DNA of 12,973 nt from Bryobacterales bacterium (GTDB lineage: Bacteria > Acidobacteriota > Terriglobia > Bryobacterales > Bryobacteraceae), in the NCBI GenBank assembly GCA_003164075.1, contig PLRZ01000711.1, forward strand, positions 1-12,973. The letters run 5' to 3'. Positions within the stretch are counted from its first letter, which is position 1, and every line of letters starts with the position of its first letter. The notes beneath the pieces are model-generated. The model made no database searches and was not told the origin of the DNA. It saw only the letters and a program-made list of their open reading frames with translations. Shown piece by piece: positions 1 to 5,679 of the stretch. Both the position numbers and the translations under genes were made by a program.

Positions 1-207
1 TCCACAAATACTCCGGCGGCCATGCGTTCCCGGAATCAGTATAGCACTGAGTGTTATATGTCAGAAAATACGGGAACCGGAGATTCTGATTTTGGGCGCG
101 CCGCCGTTCCGATTCTCGCCGGGTCGTGGCGTTCGTGTTTTCGGCGGAGCATTCGCCACCTCCACGAACGCGTTAAACTATCGATGGATCCCTCCGATGA
201 GACTACT

Positions 208-217
208 GGGGGAGAGG
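208..217 (+). promoter_or_regulatory. Shine-Dalgarno deciding the methyltransferase start
   Basis: The purine run GGGGGAGAGG ends 8 nt before GTG 226. It is the only good ribosome-binding sequence near any candidate start of the methyltransferase, so it favours GTG 226 over the ATG codons at 22, 58 and 184. Confidence 0.5.
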
Positions 218-225
218 CATATCGC

Positions 226-1188
226 GTGCGTGAGCAGAATCCGGCAACCAGCAGCAGCCGTCCGCCGAAGGCGGCCACAATCCGGCAGATAACCACCACG
301 CCCAACCTGTTCACGGGTGACGGCCGGGTGCATCGCTTCGATGCCGCCGACCGGGAGCGGATCGACCAACTGTTCCGGCCAGGCGATAGCACGTCCGCCC
401 TGATTTGCGGAGATACCGACGCGGTCCTCTCGAGCCTGCCGGAATGTAGCTTCCAAAGTTGCATTACTTCTCCACCTTATTGGTCTCTGAGGGATTACAA
501 CATCCCCGGCCAGATCGGTCTGGAGTCTTCGGTTTCCGACTACATAGACCACCTGGCCAAAGTATTTGCCCAAGTGCGGCGGGTTTTGAAGGATGACGGT
601 ACGCTTTGGCTCAACATCGGAGACTCATACACTTCCGGGGGCCGTACCTGGCGGGCGACCGACAAGAAGAACCCGGTCCGGGCCATGAACCTCAGGCCAC
701 CGACTCCCGACGGGCTGAAACCCAAGGACCTGGTTGGCGTGCCCTGGCTCCTGGCCTTCGCTCTTCAGAAGGAGGGCTGGTACCTGCGGGCCGATATCAT
801 TTGGAACAAGCCTAACTGTCAGCCGGAGAGCGTGAAGGACCGCCCTACCCGCAGCCACGAGTACATTTTCCTCTTCAGCAAGAGCGAGCATTATCGCTAC
901 GACCCGGCAGCGGTGCGCGGTCCGAACGGGCGCAATCTCCGCACAGTGTGGGACATCCCGACCCGCCCCTATGCCGAAGCCCACTTTGCCACTTTTCCGT
1001 CGGCACTCGTGGAACCCTGCATGAAGCTGGCGTCGAGCCCTCACGATCTCATCCTCGATCCCTTCGTCGGCGCCGGCACGACGGGCCTGGTGGCGCTCAA
1101 ACTGGACCGCCGCTTCGTAGGCATCGAACTGAATCCCTCCTATCTGCAGATTGCGGAGAGCCGCCTGAATGGGGATTTGATCCGGTGA
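226..1188 (+). CDS. Type II DNA methyltransferase, beta class, probably N4-cytosine
   Basis: This enzyme transfers a methyl group from S-adenosylmethionine to an exocyclic amino group of DNA and would protect the host from the endonuclease encoded next. Counting from an in-frame ATG at 22, the catalytic motif IV TSPPYW lies at residues 149-154 and the cofactor motif I DPFVGAGTT at 346-354. Catalytic motif before cofactor motif is the beta-class order, and S-P-P-Y is usual for N4-cytosine enzymes. I place the start at GTG 226 because GGGGGAGAGG lies at 208-217 with an 8-nt spacer; that gives 320 aa. ATGs at 22, 58 and 184 are in frame but have no ribosome site and would add up to 68 residues of low-complexity sequence unlike the core. 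Its TGA overlaps the GTG of the endonuclease gene, implying translational coupling. Family is secure; base specificity is inferred from the partner. Confidence 0.9.
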   Translation: MREQNPATSSSRPPKAATIRQITTTPNLFTGDGRVHRFDAADRERIDQLFRPGDSTSALICGDTDAVLSSLPECSFQSCITSPPYWSLRDYNIPGQIGLESSVSDYIDHLAKVFAQVRRVLKDDGTLWLNIGDSYTSGGRTWRATDKKNPVRAMNLRPPTPDGLKPKDLVGVPWLLAFALQKEGWYLRADIIWNKPNCQPESVKDRPTRSHEYIFLFSKSEHYRYDPAAVRGPNGRNLRTVWDIPTRPYAEAHFATFPSALVEPCMKLASSPHDLILDPFVGAGTTGLVALKLDRRFVGIELNPSYLQIAESRLNGDLIR

Positions 1189-2150
1189 ATTCTTCGCCGC
1201 TGAACCCTTCGCGTCAGGTAATCTTCCATCAAATGCTGGTTGCGGCTCGCAAAACCACATTGATGGACGCTTTGAGTCATGCCCTGGGTAACATCGATCC
1301 TGGACTGATCAAAGAGCAGATCTCCCTATTCGTACCGAAAGATGTACAAAAGATCCTTGCCGCCGCCGGTATTCGCGACGAACACGTATTTCCGGTCCCC
1401 GCTATTCTGGAGCGGCAGCCCACGCTAATCGGCTACTACCGCCTGCTCCTCGGCGTCTCTCAGAAGCGTTTCTACCGCAAGGGTACCGACATGGGACCTT
1501 TCAAGAGCATGGAATGCCGTGGTCTTCTCAATCCCCGGAAGCGGCCAGACCTTGCAGAATTCTGCGCCTCCATGGCAGGCCATTTGGCTGAAATGGTGCG
1601 CCAGATTTCGCCCACCATCACGGCACGCGACGTGTCTGAGCTACCCTTGCTAACCCTCGGCGCGCAACTCTACGGCAGCAATAACAACGCCATCGGTAAG
1701 AAGGCCACTCTCGACGTTTTTGTTTCGGTGGCGGAAATCGTCAAGCCGTTTATCTCTAGCCAGGACGCCAGGAAGATCACCATCGTGAACGCATCGAAGC
1801 GCAAGGTGGTACTGGCGCTGAGCAGCGATCCGGACATTCGCATCCAGGAGGAATTTGACGGAAAGCTACGCAACAAAGTGGCGATCGAGATCAAAGGCGG
1901 CGCCGATGTCAGCAATGCCCACAACCGCGCCGGTGAAGCTGAAAAGTCCCACCAAAAGGCCAAGAAGCAGGGCTTCCGGGACTTTTGGACACTGATTTCG
2001 AAGTCCGGGCTGGGCATGGAGAAGCTGAAGCAGGAATCGCCGACAACCAATTCATGGTTCGATGTCGCCCAGGTTCTCGCGCGCGAAGGGGACGACTGGA
2101 GGGATTTCCGCAGCAGGTTTGCCGGAGAGGCCGGCATTCCATTGACCTGA
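1185..2150 (+). CDS. XcyI/Cfr9I-family Type II restriction endonuclease
   Basis: Likely cleaves unmodified CCCGGG, as XcyI and Cfr9I do (C^CCGGG). The 321-aa protein carries a PD-(D/E)XK signature: P216-D217, then E235-I-K237 in the strand VAIEIKGG. This is followed by a conserved-looking stretch with HNRAGEAEKSHQKAK at about 246-260. The N-terminal segment LIGYYRLLLGVSQKRFY (81-97) and the KGxD.GPFKSMEC stretch also match what I recall of the XcyI family; no search was run. The start is GTG 1185, which shares four bases (GTGA) with the methyltransferase stop; the open frame extends further upstream to ATG 948, but that part only shadows the methyltransferase. No controller (C) protein gene is seen, so translational coupling or promoter timing may set the order of expression. 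Family assignment is good; exact specificity is inferred and neoschizomers are possible. Confidence 0.78.
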   Translation: MNSSPLNPSRQVIFHQMLVAARKTTLMDALSHALGNIDPGLIKEQISLFVPKDVQKILAAAGIRDEHVFPVPAILERQPTLIGYYRLLLGVSQKRFYRKGTDMGPFKSMECRGLLNPRKRPDLAEFCASMAGHLAEMVRQISPTITARDVSELPLLTLGAQLYGSNNNAIGKKATLDVFVSVAEIVKPFISSQDARKITIVNASKRKVVLALSSDPDIRIQEEFDGKLRNKVAIEIKGGADVSNAHNRAGEAEKSHQKAKKQGFRDFWTLISKSGLGMEKLKQESPTTNSWFDVAQVLAREGDDWRDFRSRFAGEAGIPLT

Positions 2151-2164
2151 GGTTGCAGAGAAAC

Positions 2165-2488
2165 CTACCTCGCACGCCTTGCGACTTGCGGAGCCATTTC
2201 TTTCGCCAACTTAAATTTCAGAGCCGCGACTAATTGCCTGCGCTGCTCCGGCGTCATGCGCTTCACCGCTTTATCCAGTTGTTTGCGCGCTTTCGGAGTC
2301 ATGCGATTCAGCACGTCGACCAGTCGCTTTTGCTCCGCCGGCGTAAATCCGCCCTCCGCCTTGGCGGGGGCGGCCGCCTTCCGTTCTTTCACCTGACCGC
2401 CATCGAGCCCCGGGCGCCCCATGGAGATCTGCGCCGGGCAGATCGCCGGGAGCAGGGCAATCGATACGACGATGAGGATCCTGGTCAC
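2165..2488 (-). CDS. Small exported protein with three 15-residue repeats, unknown function
   Basis: Not recognised as a named family. The 107-residue protein begins with a basic/hydrophobic signal peptide (about 1-19, ...LLPAICPA, cleavage probably before Q20), then a short linker rich in Ala, Lys and Gly (21-47). The mature part is three tandem 15-residue helical repeats: FTPAEQKRLVDVLNR (48-62), MTPKARKQLDKAVKR (63-77), MTPEQRRQLVAALKF (78-92), each opening with a T-P helix cap, plus a basic tail ending VARRAR. This predicts a highly basic helical protein of the periplasm or cell surface. The start is GTG 2488; AGGGAAG lies upstream but about 15 nt away, so the start is uncertain. Its stop lies 14 nt from the convergent endonuclease stop. 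A role in binding nucleic acid or another polyanion would be a guess from charge alone. Confidence 0.68.
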   Translation of the reverse strand: MTRILIVVSIALLPAICPAQISMGRPGLDGGQVKERKAAAPAKAEGGFTPAEQKRLVDVLNRMTPKARKQLDKAVKRMTPEQRRQLVAALKFKLAKEMAPQVARRAR

Positions 2489-2568
2489 AACTCGCAGAAA
2501 GCACTTCCCTGGCCATCCCGCTCCCGTACTCTTTCAATCGGATAGAACTAAGCCTGACCGTCGCCGTA

Positions 2569-2591
2569 TTGACGCCGTGAACCACCGTCAA
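2569..2591. promoter_or_regulatory. Short inverted repeat TTGACG-N11-CGTCAA between divergent genes
   Basis: TTGACG (2569-2574) and CGTCAA (2586-2591) form a 6-bp perfect dyad around an 11-nt spacer, in the 130-bp region between the divergent genes starting at 2488 and 2619. It could be an operator, but six base pairs can arise by chance. Confidence 0.2.
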
Positions 2592-2618
2592 GTCTTTGAC
2601 ACCTTGTACCATGGACAC

Positions 2619-3761
2619 ATGGACCCGCTCCTGCGCTGGCGCTCCGAGTTCCCCATTCTCTCCCACACCGTCTACATGATCAGCCATTCCCTGGGCGCCA
2701 TGCCGGCGCGCGCCGCCGGCCGCATGCAGCAGTTCACCGACACGTGGGCCACCCGCGGCATCCGCGCCTGGGAAGAAGGTTGGTGGGACATGCCCATCAC
2801 CGTCGGCAACCTGGTGGGCTCCATCATCGGCGCCGGCGAGGGAGAAGTGGTCATGCAGCAGAATGTCTCCATCTGCCAGTCGGTGGTTACGTCCTGCTTC
2901 GACTGGTCCGGCCGCCGCAACAAGTTGGTCACCGACGGCCTCAACTTCCCCTCCAACGATTACATCTATCACGGCCTCGCCCGCCAGGGTGCGCGCGTGG
3001 TTCCGGTAGCGTCGCCCGACGGTTTCACCCTGCCGGTAGAGCTGGTGCTGGACGCCATCGACGACCAGACCCAGCTTGTCTCGGTTTCCCACGTGGCGTT
3101 TCGCAGCTCCTACGTGCAGGACCTGGCGGCGATCGTCGAACGGGCGCACCAGGTGGGCGCGATGGTGATAGCCGACCTGTACCAATCCGCCGGAACCGTG
3201 CCGGTGAATGTGCGCGCACTGAATCTGGATTTCGCCACCGGCGGATCGGTGAAGTGGCTCTGCGGCGGCCCCGGGGCGGGCTACCTCTATGTGCGCCGCG
3301 ATCTTTGGCCGGTACTGCGTCCGGCGGCCACCGGCTGGATGGCGCACGAACAGCCCTTCGCCTTCGAAGGCGGACCCATCCGCTACGTTGACAGCGCCTT
3401 CCGCTTCCTCAACGGCACGCCCAGTGTGCCGGCGCTCTACTCGGCCCGCTCCGGCTACGAGATCGTCAATGAGATCGGCGTCCCCGCCATCCGCGCGAAG
3501 TCTCAACGACAGACGGCGCGCCTGATTGCCCTGGCCGGCGAGCACGGCCTGCCGGTCAACACTTGCCGCGATCCGGAGAAGCGCGGCGGCGTGGTGACGC
3601 TCGACGTCCCCAACGGTCTGGAAGTCACTCGCGAACTGGCGCGCCGCGAGATCCTGGTGGATTTCCGCCCCGCCGCGGGCATCCGCGTGGCGCCGCACTT
3701 CTACACCGATGACGAGGAATTGGACCGCACCGTAGCGGAGATCCGCCAGATCGTCGATTAG
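2619..3761 (+). CDS. Class V PLP-dependent aminotransferase-fold enzyme, kynureninase-like
   Basis: A fold-type I PLP enzyme of 380 aa. The PLP-lysine is K212 in GGSVKWLCGGPGAGYLYV, and the aspartate that pairs with the pyridine nitrogen is D186 in VIADLYQSAG. The K-W-L-x-G-G-P-G arrangement resembles kynureninases (kynurenine to anthranilate plus alanine), as does the C-terminal segment DFRPAAGIRVAPHFYTDDEE. Cysteine desulfurases normally have a catalytic-loop Cys that I do not see here. The protein is somewhat shorter than typical kynureninases of about 420 aa, so substrate should stay open. ATG 2619 begins MDPLLRWRSEFP; GTG 2577 is an in-frame alternative adding 14 residues, and neither has a clear ribosome site. 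The stop TAG overlaps the fhs stop on the other strand. Fold assignment is firm; kynureninase activity is only likely. Confidence 0.82.
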   Translation: MDPLLRWRSEFPILSHTVYMISHSLGAMPARAAGRMQQFTDTWATRGIRAWEEGWWDMPITVGNLVGSIIGAGEGEVVMQQNVSICQSVVTSCFDWSGRRNKLVTDGLNFPSNDYIYHGLARQGARVVPVASPDGFTLPVELVLDAIDDQTQLVSVSHVAFRSSYVQDLAAIVERAHQVGAMVIADLYQSAGTVPVNVRALNLDFATGGSVKWLCGGPGAGYLYVRRDLWPVLRPAATGWMAHEQPFAFEGGPIRYVDSAFRFLNGTPSVPALYSARSGYEIVNEIGVPAIRAKSQRQTARLIALAGEHGLPVNTCRDPEKRGGVVTLDVPNGLEVTRELARREILVDFRPAAGIRVAPHFYTDDEELDRTVAEIRQIVD

Positions 3762-5467
3762 AACAGTCCGGTCACTCTGCCGCTATCAGTATCCACGTCG
3801 ATGCGCCGGAAACCGGGGTTGGACGAAGTTCCCGGCATCAGGCTGATGGATCCCGCACAGGGGCAAAGGAACCGCGCGCCCGAATACACCAGCACGTCGC
3901 GAATGGGCAGCGTCCAGCCGGTGGGAACGCCCTTCAGTTTCGGATCGTGGCTCAGACTCAGGTGCGTCTTCACCATCATGGTGGCGTAGTCGTCGTACTG
4001 CGGATCGGCTTCGAACGCGCGCGCTTTGGCCTCGGCCTCGGGGGCCCATGCCACTCCGTCGGCGCCGTAGATCTGGCGGGCGATCAGGTCCACGCGATCG
4101 CGCAGCTTCATGGAAAGCGGGTAGAGATACTCGAATTTCACCTCGTCGTGACAGGCGTCGATCACCGCGTCGGCCAGTTCCAGCGCGCCTTCCCCGCCCC
4201 GCGCAAAATGATCGGAAGTGGCGCAGCGGGCCCCGGTCGCTTCGGCGGCGTCGCGGACCAACGCCAGTTCCTGCCTGGAGTCCGATTCGAAGCGATTGAT
4301 GCAGACCACCGGATTCAGTCCGGATTTCCGGATGATGGCGATATGGTGTAGCAGGTTGGCGAGGCCGCGCTCCAGCAGGTCCAGCCGTTCGCGCGAGTAA
4401 TCGAGCGGCAGCGGGCGCCCCGGCGTCACCGGCGGTCCGCCGCCATGCATTTTGAGCGCGCGGACCGTGGTAGTCAACACCCCCACATGCGGCTGAAGCC
4501 CACTGTACCGGCACTTCACATTCCAGAACTTCTCGAAGCCCATGTCGGCCGCGAAGCCGCTTTCGGTCACGTGATAATCGGACAGTTTCAGGCCCAACCG
4601 GTCCCCACAATCGACGATTGCCCGATACTGATATTCGCAAAAGGCCCGGCATGCACCATGCAGGGCTGATACTCGGCGGTACTGCACAGCGTGGGGTTGA
4701 AGGCGTCGCGCATCCAGGCGCACATGGCGCCGGCCACTTCCAGGTCCGCGGCCGTCACCGGATTGCCGTGCTTGTCGAAAGCCAGGGTGATTTCGCCCAG
4801 GCGTTTGCGAAGGTCGGCCAGATCGCGGGCGATGGCCAGAATCGACATCAGTTCGGAACTGGGCGCGATGTTGAACTTCGACTGCATCATGTAGCCGTCG
4901 GTGCGGTCGCCCATGCCGATCACGATATTGCGGAGCGCCCGCGCGCAGAAATCCATCACCCAGCCCATCTGCACGCGGGTCGGGTCGATGTCGAGCCGGC
5001 GCATGTCGCTGAGGTCTTTCAGTTGGCGGTCGTCGTAATTGCGCTCGTGCTGCATGCGGGCGGTGAGCGCGACCATAGCCAGGTTGTGGGCGTTGATGAC
5101 GGAGTTCATATCGCCCGTGAGCCCCATGGAGAACTCCGTCATGGGCAGCAGGAGGGACCGCCCGCCGCCGGCCGCCGGCCGCGCTTCCTTTGATATTCAT
5201 GGTGGGGCCGCCCGAGGGTTGGCGCAAACAGCCGCCGGCATTCACCCCGCGCTTGCCCAGTCCTTGAATGAGACCCAGCGCGGTGGTGCTCTTGCCCTCG
5301 CCGAGCGGCGTGGGAGTCACCGCCGTAACGTCGATATATTTGCCGTCGGGCCGGTCTTCCAGGCGGCGCATGATCTTCAGAAAGTCGAGCTTGGAGACCC
5401 GGCCCATGGGGATGAGCTCATCGCGTTCCAGGGCGAGCTTTTCGCGCCACTGGTCCGGGCCCGGCAT
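3758..5467 (-). pseudogene. fhs: Formate-tetrahydrofolate ligase, disrupted by two frameshifts
   Basis: Fhs makes 10-formyltetrahydrofolate from formate, ATP and tetrahydrofolate. Three segments on the minus strand join into one complete ligase of about 567 aa. Segment 1 (5467 to about 5179) has the ATP loop TPTPLGEGKSTT at residues 51-62 and ends in [17 protein letters not shown]. Segment 2, in a second frame, runs [13 protein letters not shown]...[14 protein letters not shown] to about 4604. Segment 3 returns to the first frame, [17 protein letters not shown]..., through MVKTHLSLSHDPK to the natural end VTGLF. The first break is a tandem CCGCCGG heptamer at 5165-5178; removing one copy restores [12 protein letters not shown], aligning with the usual AAGGG-x5-PM. 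The second is a missing base at the C-run 4603-4606. Conservation across all segments means the lesions are recent or are sequencing/assembly errors. The sequence resembles a long ligase subfamily with MQHERNYDD and MKMHGGG-like motifs. Confidence 0.88.
5165..5178. repeat. Perfect tandem heptamer CCGCCGG x2 causing an fhs frameshift
   Basis: CCGCCGG occurs at 5165-5171 and again at 5172-5178, inside the fhs reading frame. Seven bases shift the frame by one. Deleting one copy restores both the frame and the expected spacing of the conserved glycine-rich segment, so this is the likely cause of the first break (replication slippage or an assembly error in GC-rich DNA). Confidence 0.8.
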
Positions 5468-5558
5468 GCCCGATTCCAGCGCTTCCGCGGTTTGCCAGCC
5501 TTCGATCAGATTTAGTTCAGATATCGCTCTTATTATTGTTAATTCGCGACTAATGGCG

Positions 5559-5588
5559 ATTTTAATCGTAAGAAGAGTCGCATGTCAA
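5559..5588 (-). promoter_or_regulatory. Sigma-70-type promoter for fhs
   Basis: On the minus strand a consensus -35 TTGACA (5588-5583) is followed by an 18-nt spacer and a -10 TAAAAT (5564-5559). The predicted transcript would start near 5552, leaving a leader of about 85 nt before the fhs ATG at 5467. The -10 box lies inside a CGATT-TT-AATCG dyad (5557-5568). The region is AT-rich against GC-rich flanks. Confidence 0.6.
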
Positions 5589-5671
5589 TTTCGGGGACAG
5601 GCTACATAACCTCGAAACTCCGTTCCACTCGCCGGTTTGTATTTCGAGGTTATGTAGCCTGTCCCCGAAAT
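5588..5671. repeat. 84-bp palindromic element with perfect 30-bp arms (REP/REPIN-like)
   Basis: Arms at 5588-5617 and 5642-5671 are exact reverse complements over 30 bases, around a 24-nt loop at 5618-5641. Each outer end reads ATTTCGGGGACAGGC pointing inward. GGGGACAGGC-type ends are, as I recall, common on dispersed palindromes mobilised by REP-associated tyrosine transposases, so a non-autonomous REP-like element is the best guess. It lies 8 bp beyond the permease stop and touches the fhs -35 box. In RNA it would fold into a very stable hairpin that could end or protect the permease transcript. No transposase gene is in the window. Confidence 0.85.
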
Positions 5672-5679
5672 AGCGCGCG

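Noticed and set aside
948..1184. Upstream extension of the endonuclease frame to ATG 948
   Set aside because: This part overlaps the conserved motif I end of the methyltransferase in another frame and reads as a shadow; GTG 1185 gives a natural coupled start.
2271..3698. 475-residue open frame on the minus strand
   Set aside because: It is antisense to the PLP enzyme gene, which has clear catalytic motifs; the frame shows only compositional bias.
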